NCBI RefSeq assembly: GCF_018380615.1
Contig: NZ_JAGYVZ010000014.1
Coordinates: 62,001-126,000, forward strand
Direction: 5' to 3'
Length of the DNA stretch: 64,000 nucleotides
Origin: Flavobacterium psychroterrae
Lineage (GTDB): Bacteria > Bacteroidota > Bacteroidia > Flavobacteriales > Flavobacteriaceae
A program made the translations under genes and the position numbers. Each line of letters begins with the position of its first letter. The stretch's first letter is position 1. Positions 1-8,603 of the stretch are shown one piece after another. The notes under the pieces are model-generated. The model saw only the letters and a program-made list of their open reading frames with translations. It had not been told where the DNA came from and made no database searches.

Positions 1-1
1 G

Positions 2-397
<396 letters not shown>

Positions 398-422
398 ATT
401 TGTCTTATCCTATTATAAATAC

Positions 423-455
423 AACCCGATAGGCTTAAAACTTATCGGGTTTTTC
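423..455 (+). terminator. Rho-independent terminator of lysS
   Basis: Perfect 9-bp stem AACCCGATA / TATCGGGTT with a short loop and a T-run, 26 bases after the lysS stop. Confidence 0.85.
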
Positions 456-496
456 ATTTTATTTGCATAACTTTGACTATTATAAATCACCCTATT

Positions 497-730
497 ATGA
501 GTACTTTAGAAATTAAATTGGAAATATTTGATAAACTCAAAAACATTGAAGATATTAGCTTACTTGAAAAAATAAGAAGTCTCATAAAAAATGAAGATAC
601 TTCTAAAGTTTATCAATTTGAACAATACGAATTAGATATGCTTAGAGAAAGTGAAGAAGATATAAAATACGGAAGAGTTATTTCTCAGGAAGATTTAGAC
701 AAAGAAGATTTAGAATGGCTATCAAAATAG
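497..730 (+). CDS. Antitoxin of a type II toxin-antitoxin pair
   Basis: Small acidic, mostly helical protein of 77 residues. The frame can be extended to a TTG at 473, but the ATG at 497 (MSTLEIKLEIFDKL) gives the natural start. Its 3' end overlaps the toxin gene by 16 bp, a usual arrangement for translationally coupled antitoxin-toxin pairs. The C-terminal half is rich in Glu/Asp (ESEEDIKYG, QEDLDKEDLEW), as in toxin-wrapping antitoxin tails. I do not recognise a specific DNA-binding fold, so the family is unassigned. The call rests mainly on the toxin partner and the overlap. Confidence 0.75.
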   Translation: MSTLEIKLEIFDKLKNIEDISLLEKIRSLIKNEDTSKVYQFEQYELDMLRESEEDIKYGRVISQEDLDKEDLEWLSK

Positions 731-1020
731 TTTGGACTAGTAGTGCTGTTATTCAAAGAAGAAAAATATTGACTTACTGGAATAAAAGAAATAAATCAAA
801 AACTTATTCACAAAAACTAGTATCCGAAATCGCTCAAAGAGTTCATTTTATAGTTAGCAATACTGAAATTTATGTTAAAACTGAATTTTCAGATATTCGT
901 GCCTCAACGTTAGGACATTACAACATCTTTTATAAAATAACTACTGATGAATTAATTGTCATCGCATTTTGGGATAATCGTCGAAATCCTCAAACACTTT
1001 CTAAAATACTAAAAAGATAA
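715..1020 (+). CDS. RelE/ParE-family toxin
   Basis: 101-residue basic protein that fits the RelE/ParE fold in length and pattern: an N-terminal strand (AIKIVWTSSAV), two helices with Gln/Arg/Lys, and C-terminal strands ending in IVIAFWDNRRNPQTL. The 'FWDNRRNP' segment matches the C-terminal Arg-rich strand of ParE/RelE-type toxins in Bacteroidota. It would inhibit either gyrase (ParE-like) or translation (RelE-like); the sequence alone does not decide. It overlaps the upstream antitoxin gene and is followed by its own terminator. Confidence 0.85.
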   Translation: MAIKIVWTSSAVIQRRKILTYWNKRNKSKTYSQKLVSEIAQRVHFIVSNTEIYVKTEFSDIRASTLGHYNIFYKITTDELIVIAFWDNRRNPQTLSKILKR

Positions 1021-1026
1021 CCATAC

Positions 1027-1063
1027 AAACCCGATAAATTTTTAAAAATTTGTTGGGTTTTTT
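1027..1063 (+). terminator. Terminator of the toxin-antitoxin operon
   Basis: Long AT-rich hairpin with arms AAACCCG.. and ..TGGGTTT, closing over ATAAATTTTT/AAAAATTTGT, followed by a T-run. Confidence 0.8.
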
Positions 1064-1091
1064 ATTTAAATTTAATGACTTACAAACAATT

Positions 1092-1520
1092 ATGTCAAAA
1101 ATTAATAATTACTTTCTTTATACTTTATTTATTTTATTAACAATACTTGGTGCGTATTTATTTATTGATTCATTTACAAATCAAGAATTAGACTTTTCGA
1201 AAGCTGTTGCAGTTAAAAAAAGAATGGAATATGTCAATTTTATTCTTTTCTTCGGAGGTTTAGGCTACATCTATTATCTTATAAAAGAAAAGAAAATTGA
1301 CACAAATAAAAATACGTTTAAAACGAATATTGCCATGTTTTTTGGATGCCTGATATTTATTTTGAATTGCTTGTTTCTCATTCTATATCCTGAAGAATTT
1401 AAAAGAGGAAATAAATTAATCAAAACAATTATTGGATACACTGGAATATTATTTTTTGGAGCTGGTCTACTTATGGCGCTATATAGATCAATAAAAAATA
1501 TCTCTAAGATAAATTTATAA
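1092..1520 (+). CDS. Small four-helix membrane protein of unknown function
   Basis: 142 residues from the ATG at 1092. An upstream TTG at 1050 lies inside the preceding terminator hairpin and was not used. Four hydrophobic segments are visible at about residues 5-25 (NYFLYTLFILLTILGAYLFI), 45-65, 80-100 and 112-135. No conserved motif recognised. It stands alone between two terminators. Confidence 0.6.
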   Translation: MSKINNYFLYTLFILLTILGAYLFIDSFTNQELDFSKAVAVKKRMEYVNFILFFGGLGYIYYLIKEKKIDTNKNTFKTNIAMFFGCLIFILNCLFLILYPEEFKRGNKLIKTIIGYTGILFFGAGLLMALYRSIKNISKINL

Positions 1521-1522
1521 AT

Positions 1523-1562
1523 AAACCCCACAGTTCCAAAGCTTCGGGACTATGGGGTTTTC
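1523..1562. terminator. Bidirectional terminator between convergent genes
   Basis: Stem AAACCCCA / TGGGGTTT with a further inner stem; A-rich on the left and T-rich on the right, so it can serve both the membrane-protein gene and the convergent lipoprotein gene. Confidence 0.75.
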
Positions 1563-1566
1563 TATT

Positions 1567-2169
1567 TTAAAACGAATACTCCACTAATTTCTTCCCTTGA
1601 ATATCCAAAACCTTCGAACTCTCTTTAGGAACTTCACCTTTCCAAACTTCCTGAACCGATGGATTTGAAGCATATTTACCGTTCTTCATTTTTATAAGAT
1701 GAAATTTTCCTCCGGTCTCAAATATAAGATCATAAAATTTATCGGATACTGAAGTTGTCACTAAAATCGGGAAATCAGTTACAGTAAACTTGTTGATTAA
1801 ACTACCATCATTGTTTAGAATATATCCCGAGCAACCTCCGCTTCCGCAGAAATAAGGATTAGAGAAACCTACGAAATATTCGTCTTTTTTATCGTTGTTT
1901 AAATCAAAAGCTTCGTAGTAAAAAAATCTGTCTTCTTTTGTCATTGCCGGCAAATCTTTCTTTAATAAGACCTGTAATTCTTTACGGATTAGTTCTACAG
2001 CTTTATCTCTCGTTCGAGGTGCATCGCTAACATCCGCAGTTCCTGCCACTGTTTTAGACAACGTATCTTCGGCAATGGTTTTAATGATACTTTTTTCGTC
2101 TTTTTTATCTTTGTTCTGACACGAAAATAGTACCAAAATTGCAAATACTATTAAAATTTTACTTTTCAT
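1567..2169 (-). CDS. Lipoprotein of unknown function
   Basis: 200 residues. The open frame reaches further upstream, but the ATG at 2169 opens a clean lipoprotein signal (MKSKILIVFAILVLFSCQ, lipobox Cys at residue 18), so I chose it. After a charged linker, residues ~75-200 hold a domain with an EF-hand-like 'DLNNDKKDEYFVGF' stretch and 'YFCGSGGCSGYILNNDG'. This pattern is seen in many uncharacterised periplasmic proteins with FG-GAP-like repeats. It probably sits in the outer or inner membrane facing the periplasm. Function unknown. Confidence 0.7.
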   Translation of the reverse strand: MKSKILIVFAILVLFSCQNKDKKDEKSIIKTIAEDTLSKTVAGTADVSDAPRTRDKAVELIRKELQVLLKKDLPAMTKEDRFFYYEAFDLNNDKKDEYFVGFSNPYFCGSGGCSGYILNNDGSLINKFTVTDFPILVTTSVSDKFYDLIFETGGKFHLIKMKNGKYASNPSVQEVWKGEVPKESSKVLDIQGKKLVEYSF

Positions 2170-2266
2170 AATTTCTCTTTTTAAAATTCTTAATATTACG
2201 TTTTTAAACCTGAAAGTCCCGAAGACTCGAGATAAAACCTGTCGGGTTTGCCAATCCAATTCAATT

Positions 2267-3289
2267 TTAAGCCAACAAAGCTGCTTTATTCTCAATATCA
2301 TTTTTAGCCAATAAAGACTTTATATTGTTAAAAGTTACCAACGCAATCTGAGTTAAGGCTTCATTGGTAAAAAATGCCTGATGCGCTGTAACCAAAACAT
2401 TCGGAAAACTCATTAAACGCTGAATATTATCATCCTGAATTATGTCAGCTGAAAGATCCCTGAAAAATAACTTTTCTTCTTGTTCGTAAACATCAATTCC
2501 CAGATAGCCAATTTTGCCTTCTTTTAAACTTTCAATTACACAGGCCGTTTCAATTAATCCGCCACGACTTGTATTAATAATCATCACGCTATCTTTCATC
2601 AAGGCAATTGATTCTTTATTAATTATATGCTTCGTCTGATCGTTTAAAGGACAATGCAGTGAAATAATGTCGCTCGACTTAAATATTTCTTCTAAAGGCA
2701 CGAATTGCACTCCGTCTTTTTCCATTTCTGGATTTGTAACAATATCATAAGCCAATACTTTACAACCAAATCCTAATGCGATTTTGGCAAAAGCTTTTCC
2801 GATATTTCCCGTTCCAATAATTCCGATTGTTTTTCCGAATAAATCAAAACCTAACAATCCATTTAGAGAAAAATTTTGTTCTCGAACTCTGTTATAAGCT
2901 TTATGAGTTTTTCTATTCAACGTTAAAATCATCGCCATTGCGTGTTCTGCAACTGCTTGCGGAGAATACGCCGGAACACGACAAACTTTTATATTGTATT
3001 TTTTTGCAGCTTCTAAATCGACATTATTAAAACCTGCACAACGCAAAGCAATAATTTTGACGCCTTTTTCTGCTAATTGTTTTATGACCAATTCGTTTAC
3101 AATATCGTTTACAAACACGCAGACAATTGACGCATTTTCAATTAAAATTACGGTTTGAGGATTCAGTTGTGTTTCAAAAAAATCCAATTCAAAACCAAAC
3201 TCATTATTATACTTATTAAAGAAAGCTTTATCGTAAGGTTGTGTCGAAAAAAAGGCAATTTTATTGTTTGATTTGGTATCTAAACTCAT
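2267..3289 (-). CDS. ldhA: D-lactate dehydrogenase (NAD-dependent 2-hydroxyacid dehydrogenase)
   Basis: 340 residues, the normal length for fermentative D-lactate dehydrogenase, which reduces pyruvate to D-lactate with NADH. It aligns by eye along its whole length with E. coli LdhA: AFFSTQPYDKAF at the start, IALRCAGFNNVD, VPAYSPQAVAEHA, the Rossmann motif GTGNIG (about residue 155), VMIINTSRGG, DVYEQEEKLFF and the catalytic AHQAFFT. Catalytic Arg, Glu and His positions are all present. It lies upstream of the lipoprotein gene on the same strand with a gap of about 100 bp, so the two may or may not be co-transcribed. Confidence 0.93.
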   Translation of the reverse strand: MSLDTKSNNKIAFFSTQPYDKAFFNKYNNEFGFELDFFETQLNPQTVILIENASIVCVFVNDIVNELVIKQLAEKGVKIIALRCAGFNNVDLEAAKKYNIKVCRVPAYSPQAVAEHAMAMILTLNRKTHKAYNRVREQNFSLNGLLGFDLFGKTIGIIGTGNIGKAFAKIALGFGCKVLAYDIVTNPEMEKDGVQFVPLEEIFKSSDIISLHCPLNDQTKHIINKESIALMKDSVMIINTSRGGLIETACVIESLKEGKIGYLGIDVYEQEEKLFFRDLSADIIQDDNIQRLMSFPNVLVTAHQAFFTNEALTQIALVTFNNIKSLLAKNDIENKAALLA

Positions 3290-3360
3290 AATTATTTTTA
3301 TATTTCACTTCATGTTCTACTAAATTACGCAATTATTTTTGAAGTAAATTTCTGATCATA

Positions 3361-3390
3361 AAAAAAAAGAGTTCACAATGGAACTCTTTT
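3361..3390 (-). terminator. Terminator of the DUF4274-like gene
   Basis: Perfect 10-bp stem AAAAGAGTTC / GAACTCTTTT; read on the minus strand it ends in a run of T. Confidence 0.8.
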
Positions 3391-3407
3391 AACATAAACA
3401 TCATAAT

Positions 3408-4331
3408 TTATTCTCTAAATTTCAAATGATCTGTACTAAAAAGCAATCCGATTCCGCTATAAGGATCTCTTTTCAAATCATAAAAATTATTTGCACCTTC
3501 CAAATCTTTATATAAAGCTGCAATTATTGATGATTGCTGAAATCCATCAATTGTATGATTTATTATAGTATCTGCAAGACAGGTTAATTCTTTTGTAGCA
3601 TTTGTAATTCCTATATTATTTCCCGTTTCCCAATCCCAAATAACCCAATCCCAACTGAGTTTTTTATGTACACAATCCATCCATAAATAAGATAGATTCT
3701 GGATTTTTATCTTTCCTAAATCTTTCTTTTTCCAATATTCAATACTTTCTATTATAGCTTGTATTGCATGATCAGTTTGATCAAAAATAAAGTCTGGATT
3801 TGAGATTTGAATAATCTTTATTGCGTCTGATATTTTAGTATTAATAGCTTTAAATTCCTTTTCATTCGGTTTTCTTAAAAAAGCAAACTCAATATCAAGT
3901 CGTTCAAAAATGTTTCCTCCTGATTTTACAAGCATTTCCTGAGGAATACATTTTGTATTAGAATTTTCATCAAGAAATTCATTCTTTGGATCAAAAGAAA
4001 AATTTTCATCCTGATAATAACCTGAACAATATTTTTCCTCGATTTCTTTTACGAGTTTATAACTTTCATGGTTAAGATTCTCTTTAATTTCATCTTCAGT
4101 TTTAAACTGACAGAAATAATCGGGCTGCAACATCCAGTACAAGCAAAGCGCTGTTCCTTTATCCAGGTATTTTTGCTTAATTATCCACTTAAACGGTTCA
4201 ATTCCGTCATCATAATTCCAATGCTGAACAAATTGATGCAATTCCGGAGCAGTTAATTTTTGATAAGACATCTCACTATTTACTGCTTTAAGAACTCTGT
4301 TTTTATTTTTCTTATCAAATAAATGTTCCAT
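3408..4331 (-). CDS. DUF4274-like protein
   Basis: 307-residue soluble protein with no signal peptide. The N-terminal ~80 residues carry LHQFVQHWNYDDGIEPFKWI and DKGTALCLYWMLQPDYF. This fits the DUF4274 pattern (a 'WDDG...' strand followed by 'D.GTAL.LYW'), as I remember it; a profile search is needed. The C-terminal ~170 residues look like a separate helical domain that I do not recognise. Proteins of this kind are often immunity or housekeeping accessories, but nothing nearby supports a role. Confidence 0.6.
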   Translation of the reverse strand: MEHLFDKKNKNRVLKAVNSEMSYQKLTAPELHQFVQHWNYDDGIEPFKWIIKQKYLDKGTALCLYWMLQPDYFCQFKTEDEIKENLNHESYKLVKEIEEKYCSGYYQDENFSFDPKNEFLDENSNTKCIPQEMLVKSGGNIFERLDIEFAFLRKPNEKEFKAINTKISDAIKIIQISNPDFIFDQTDHAIQAIIESIEYWKKKDLGKIKIQNLSYLWMDCVHKKLSWDWVIWDWETGNNIGITNATKELTCLADTIINHTIDGFQQSSIIAALYKDLEGANNFYDLKRDPYSGIGLLFSTDHLKFRE

Positions 4332-4556
4332 ATTTTTTTGCTGATATTATATTCTAATTGCTGTTGTTAAAGCAAATTTAAAAAACCAATTCCAGCAAAA
4401 GCATTATAAATATTGATAAATTCAGGAAATTGAAAGCATTTTAAATTTTACGGATCAACTTGTTCATTCGTTAAAAAATTTATAATTCTGATAATCAGAT
4501 TAAACCTATTGAATTTGATAATGTCTAAATGGTATAACAATTAAAAAACTTACATC

Positions 4557-5063
4557 ATGAAAAAATTATTTATCGCAGCCTTGTTATTCGTTGGAGTAGC
4601 AAGTTTTGCACAAGACGCAGATCAAAAACCTGCACGTGAACCAAGAGAAAAATTAACTCCGGAACAACGTAACGAAAAGCATTTACAAAAACTGACTACT
4701 GACTTAAATTTAGATGCGAACCAACAAGTGCAGGTAAAACAACTTTTAGCGGAAAAAAGCGCTAAAGCAGAAAGAAAAGATCGAAAAGATAGCAATGTAA
4801 AACCAACTGCTGCTGAAAGAGAAGCTTTTAAAACCCAAATGATTGCTGAAAAAGAGGCAAATGATGCTAAAATGAAAGGGATTTTAAATGCCGATCAATA
4901 CAAAAAATGGACGTCTATTCAAGAAGAGAATAAAGACAAGGCCAAAGAGAAAATGAGAATACAAAAAAGAAAACAACTAAATACAGTATATAAAAAGAGG
5001 CTAAATCGCCTCTTTTTTGTTTCAAATTATATTATGTTTTCATTAATAGTTTCTGTTAATTAA
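4557..5063 (+). CDS. Secreted LTxxQ-motif protein (Spy/CpxP- or DUF4890-like); 3' end apparently frameshifted
   Basis: Signal peptide MKKLFIAALLFVGVASFAQ, then one highly charged helical unit with LTPEQRNEKHLQKLTTDLNL and an ending ILNADQYKKW. Such LTxxQ periplasmic helical proteins resemble Spy/CpxP-type chaperones or DUF4890. The next gene is a paralogue with the same first ~20 residues and two copies of the unit. The frame here runs through its own terminator hairpin (4992-5018), giving a nonsense tail KKRLNRLFFVSNYIMFSL. Removing one A from the A6 run at 4963-4968 would place a stop TAA at 4978-4980, before the hairpin. The true product is therefore probably ~140 residues. Confidence 0.75.
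   Translation: MKKLFIAALLFVGVASFAQDADQKPAREPREKLTPEQRNEKHLQKLTTDLNLDANQQVQVKQLLAEKSAKAERKDRKDSNVKPTAAEREAFKTQMIAEKEANDAKMKGILNADQYKKWTSIQEENKDKAKEKMRIQKRKQLNTVYKKRLNRLFFVSNYIMFSLIVSVN
4992..5018 (+). terminator. Terminator hairpin lying inside the extended ORF
   Basis: Perfect 10-bp stem AAAAAGAGGC / GCCTCTTTTT with a T-run. It is translated in the current frame of the preceding gene, which argues that the frame is extended by a frameshift. Confidence 0.85.
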
Positions 5064-5143
5064 AAGATAAATCTGACAATGTGATTAAACTTAGCAGAGT
5101 TCTTGAAGTCTAATCGATATAAACCTTTTAAAAAAAACGAATT

Positions 5144-5890
5144 ATGAAAAAATTATTTATCGCAGCTTTATTATTCGTTGGAGTAGTAAGTTTTGCACAA
5201 GACATCAATCAGAAATCAACACGTGATCAAAAAGAAAAATTAACTCCGGAACAACGTAATGAAAAACATTTACAAAAGTTAACTTCTGAATTGAGTTTAG
5301 ATAAAAAGCAACAAGAACAAGTAAAACAGCTTTTAGCAGAGAGAAGTACAAAAGCAGAAAAATTTAGAGATACTAAAAAAGATCCTAAAGTAAAACCTAC
5401 TGCCGCAGAAAAAGAAGCTTTCAGAAAACAAATGGAAACTGAAAAAGCTGCAAATGATGCTAAAATGAAAGCAATTTTAAACGCCGACCAATACACAAAA
5501 TGGACTGCACTTAAAAAAGATCATGAAAAGGATCATCACCGTAAAGGCGATCACAAAGGAAAAAGAGATATGAAATCTCCACAAGAACGCGATCAGGCAC
5601 ATTTGCAAAAGTTAACAACTGACCTAAACTTAAATGCTGATCAGCAAAAAAAGGTAAGTGAACTTTTATCTGACAGAAGTACAAAAATGGCAATGCTTAA
5701 AAAAAGCAGAGGAGATAAAAAACCTACCGACGCTGAAAAAGAAGCCATGAAAAAACAAATGGAAGAAGATCACAAAGCTAATGATGCTAAAATGAAATCT
5801 ATTTTAACTGCTGAACAATACACAAAATGGACAGCGATTCAAAAAGAACATAAAGACAAAATGAAAGATCACCGAAAAGATAAAATGTAA
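5144..5890 (+). CDS. Secreted LTxxQ-motif protein with two repeat units
   Basis: 248 residues with a signal peptide almost identical to the upstream paralogue. It has two units of about 90 residues, each opening with an LTPEQRNEKH- or PQERDQAH-type helix and 'LQKLTTDLNL' and closing with 'ILNADQYTKW' or 'ILTAEQYTKW'. The linker is His-rich (KDHEKDHHRKGDHKGKRD, around residues 125-143) and could bind metal. It is probably periplasmic. It arose by tandem duplication of the preceding gene plus an internal duplication. It is followed by a terminator nearly identical to the one after the first paralogue. Confidence 0.8.
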   Translation: MKKLFIAALLFVGVVSFAQDINQKSTRDQKEKLTPEQRNEKHLQKLTSELSLDKKQQEQVKQLLAERSTKAEKFRDTKKDPKVKPTAAEKEAFRKQMETEKAANDAKMKAILNADQYTKWTALKKDHEKDHHRKGDHKGKRDMKSPQERDQAHLQKLTTDLNLNADQQKKVSELLSDRSTKMAMLKKSRGDKKPTDAEKEAMKKQMEEDHKANDAKMKSILTAEQYTKWTAIQKEHKDKMKDHRKDKM

Positions 5891-5900
5891 TTGAGATCAA

Positions 5901-5930
5901 AAAAAGAGGCTTTTTAAAAGCCTCTTTTTG
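5901..5930. terminator. Terminator between convergent genes
   Basis: Stem AAAAAGAGGCTTTT / AAAAGCCTCTTTTT, T-run on the plus strand; A-rich on the other side, so it may serve the convergent protease gene as well. Confidence 0.85.
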
Positions 5931-5944
5931 TTTCTATATATTTC

Positions 5945-8419
5945 CTATTTTGGATTAAGAATTAAATCAATTCTTTTAATACAATCCTCATAATGGTATT
6001 TTGTTTCTGTATTTACAGGTCTTGCTTTTGCCACTATAAGAGTACTTTTTAAAGCCGTTAATTCTCCACGAACCAAAGCCTGAACATCAGATTGTGCTAC
6101 ATTATAATAAATAGTTGATCTGTCTGTAGGTTTAATTTCTTCGGTCATTAAAGCGCCCATTCTGTCAATATAACCACGTTGCAAATTTCTTCTATATATT
6201 GTTACATTGCCTGGCGTTGCAGCTTCTTTCCAGATTCCTTTTCGGGTATCTCTTAATAAATCCAAAGCTTTGTAAGTATCTGCACCAAGAATTTCATTAT
6301 CCATTAATCGTCCAATTCGACCAATGCTTAATAAATTATTCAAATGGCGAACCTGTAAATTTCTAAACCTTTCTGAATAACCTGCAAAATCGGTATTTTT
6401 CAACGTATTTACATTTACAATCCAGGTTGGCGAAGCAAAAGCATTTGCCTGAAGCCAGTTCATCGCTTCTATTTGTTTTGCTTTTGGCACCACTTCATAA
6501 ACATTTCCTGCCTGATTTGGTCTTTTCGTATTTTCATAAACACCGCCAACATTGGTGACAACATGACCTACATATCTACTCCAGACATCCAGCATTTCTT
6601 TATACAATTCGTCTAAATCAGTATAATCATTGGTAACATTACTGGTCCATTCATTTAAATGACTGGCTACATATTCCAGATTTTTCATTCCGTAAGTACT
6701 GGCTTTCATCGAATTATTTCCAATGTCTTCCGTTTGTGTTGTAGGATCAAAAGCACTGCTTTGTTTTCCGAATTTATACAACGGATTTCCAGCTTTCTCC
6801 ATAATCCATTTGTCTAAAGTTGCCGTTTCATCCTGAGGAGATTTTGCATTCGGGATCACTCTGTAACCCCAATTTACCGCATATTGATCATAAGCCCCCA
6901 TTTTTCGTACAAAACGGATATTTTTATCTCCGGGCTGCGCTATATAATTATAACGCGCATAATCCATTATACTTGCCGAAATTCCGTTTTGCTGCGTGAA
7001 ATCACCATTTCGGTAACTTTCTACATCATAAGCGCAACTTGCACCCATATTGTGCGGAAATCCTAACGCATGTCCTACTTCGTGGGCAATTACCATACGC
7101 ATCATTTCGCCCATTTCCTCATCGCCGGTTTGTAATGTTCTCGCTAATGGATTCGCAGCTCCGGTTTCTAACATATAACGGTTTCTGTAAGAACGTAAAT
7201 GGTTGTGATACCAGATAACATCACTTTCGATAATTTCGCCTGTTCTAGGGTCAGAAACGCTTGGTCCAACTGCATTTCGCGTAGTACTTGCAACATAACG
7301 AATTACTGAATACCGAATATCTTCAGGGCTAAAATCAGGATCTTCCTCTTTAGTTGGCGAATCTTTTGCAATAATAGCATTTTTAAAACCTGCCGCTTCA
7401 AAAGGTTTTTGCCATTCTTCAATTCCTTGTTTAATATATTTTCGCAGCTTTTCCGGCGTTGCAGGATCTAAATAATAAACAATTGGTTTTATTGGCTCTA
7501 CTAATTCTCCCCTGTTATATGCTTCAGGATCTTTAGGTTCTAATCTCCAACGGCGGATATAAGTTTTAAGGTCAGATTTTAATTCGTTGCTTCCGTAATC
7601 GTATTGACTTACTGTAAACCAACCTACTCTTGAATCTGCTAATCTTGGTTTCATAGGCACTTCCGGCAATAAAACCATCGATTGATTCATCTGGATGCTT
7701 ATTGATTCTGTATCTTCAAGCATCGATGGTTTTGATGCATTGTAAGTCATATCCTGAATGACTTCGATATTCATTGGGAAACTTTTAATGGTATTAATAA
7801 AGCTTCTTGAATCGTCAAGTCCTTTTACTTTATAAGTTTCACGCATTTGTGCAGATATTCCGCTGATTGCTTTCACATCTGTATTATAAAATTTAGTCAC
7901 GTCAATCACTGTATTTGCTGAATCTTTGCTAAAGGCCACGATATCAAAAGCAAATAATGTAGGGTCATAATTGTTTGATTTTACAGATATACTAATAGGC
8001 AAACTATCATTTGCAACAGCATTATATGATTTTGATTTGATGAGAATTTTATCCTGAAAACGCTGCCAAACTATTAATTGTTCGTTAGTTTCAGATCCTG
8101 CGTTTACATATCCTCCACCTAAATTAGAAGGAAGTTTAGCTAATCTGCTTACTAAAAGCATATCCTTGTTCAAGTATTTATTCGGGATTTCGAAGTAATA
8201 TTTTTTATCGACTTTATGAACCTTAAAAAGTCCATCATCAGAAACAGCATCTTTAGTAATTACTTTACTATATTCTTTAATTGCAGATTCTGATTTTTTT
8301 TCTGGTGGCGCAATTACGGATTCGTCTTTTTTAGATTTTTTCTTATTCGATTGGGCAAATTGTGTAGTAGAAAACAGCATAAAAAATGCCATTGCAGTAA
8401 AAATGAAAAATTTCTTCAT
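5945..8419 (-). CDS. Secreted zinc-dependent metalloprotease (DUF5117/DUF5118 type)
   Basis: 824 residues with an N-terminal signal peptide (KFFIFTAMAFFMLFSTTQFAQ). The catalytic motif HEVGHALGFPHNMGAS (around residue 440) is an extended zinc site HExxHxxGxxHN of the metzincin type. The domain layout fits the Bacteroidota family of large secreted zinc proteases with an N-terminal DUF5118, DUF5117 and a C-terminal helical part; these names are from memory. It probably acts in the periplasm or outside the cell on protein substrates. Monocistronic: a converging terminator lies downstream and an independent gene upstream. Confidence 0.87.
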   Translation of the reverse strand: MKKFFIFTAMAFFMLFSTTQFAQSNKKKSKKDESVIAPPEKKSESAIKEYSKVITKDAVSDDGLFKVHKVDKKYYFEIPNKYLNKDMLLVSRLAKLPSNLGGGYVNAGSETNEQLIVWQRFQDKILIKSKSYNAVANDSLPISISVKSNNYDPTLFAFDIVAFSKDSANTVIDVTKFYNTDVKAISGISAQMRETYKVKGLDDSRSFINTIKSFPMNIEVIQDMTYNASKPSMLEDTESISIQMNQSMVLLPEVPMKPRLADSRVGWFTVSQYDYGSNELKSDLKTYIRRWRLEPKDPEAYNRGELVEPIKPIVYYLDPATPEKLRKYIKQGIEEWQKPFEAAGFKNAIIAKDSPTKEEDPDFSPEDIRYSVIRYVASTTRNAVGPSVSDPRTGEIIESDVIWYHNHLRSYRNRYMLETGAANPLARTLQTGDEEMGEMMRMVIAHEVGHALGFPHNMGASCAYDVESYRNGDFTQQNGISASIMDYARYNYIAQPGDKNIRFVRKMGAYDQYAVNWGYRVIPNAKSPQDETATLDKWIMEKAGNPLYKFGKQSSAFDPTTQTEDIGNNSMKASTYGMKNLEYVASHLNEWTSNVTNDYTDLDELYKEMLDVWSRYVGHVVTNVGGVYENTKRPNQAGNVYEVVPKAKQIEAMNWLQANAFASPTWIVNVNTLKNTDFAGYSERFRNLQVRHLNNLLSIGRIGRLMDNEILGADTYKALDLLRDTRKGIWKEAATPGNVTIYRRNLQRGYIDRMGALMTEEIKPTDRSTIYYNVAQSDVQALVRGELTALKSTLIVAKARPVNTETKYHYEDCIKRIDLILNPK

Positions 8420-8536
8420 TTATTGTAGGTTTAATGGTTATTCAACAAACAAAAATAATTTTTATTCTAAATATATGCAGAAAATCAAACATATTAACTT
8501 TTCATTAACTAATGCAATTATGAATTTTAATCCATA

Positions 8537-8573
8537 AAAAAAAGGTTCAGCTAATTAAAAAAAGCTGAACCTT
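8537..8573 (-). terminator. Terminator of hemL
   Basis: 11-bp stem AAGGTTCAGCT / AGCTGAACCTT; on the minus strand it is followed by a T-run. Confidence 0.85.
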
Positions 8574-8603
8574 AAATTGAAAAATATATTTTATTTTCTA
8601 AAA

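Noticed and set aside
473..496. Upstream TTG start for the antitoxin
   Set aside because: The ATG at 497 gives a better N-terminus; the extension adds eight unconserved residues just after the lysS terminator.
1050..1091. TTG start for the four-helix membrane protein
   Set aside because: It lies within the hairpin of the preceding terminator.
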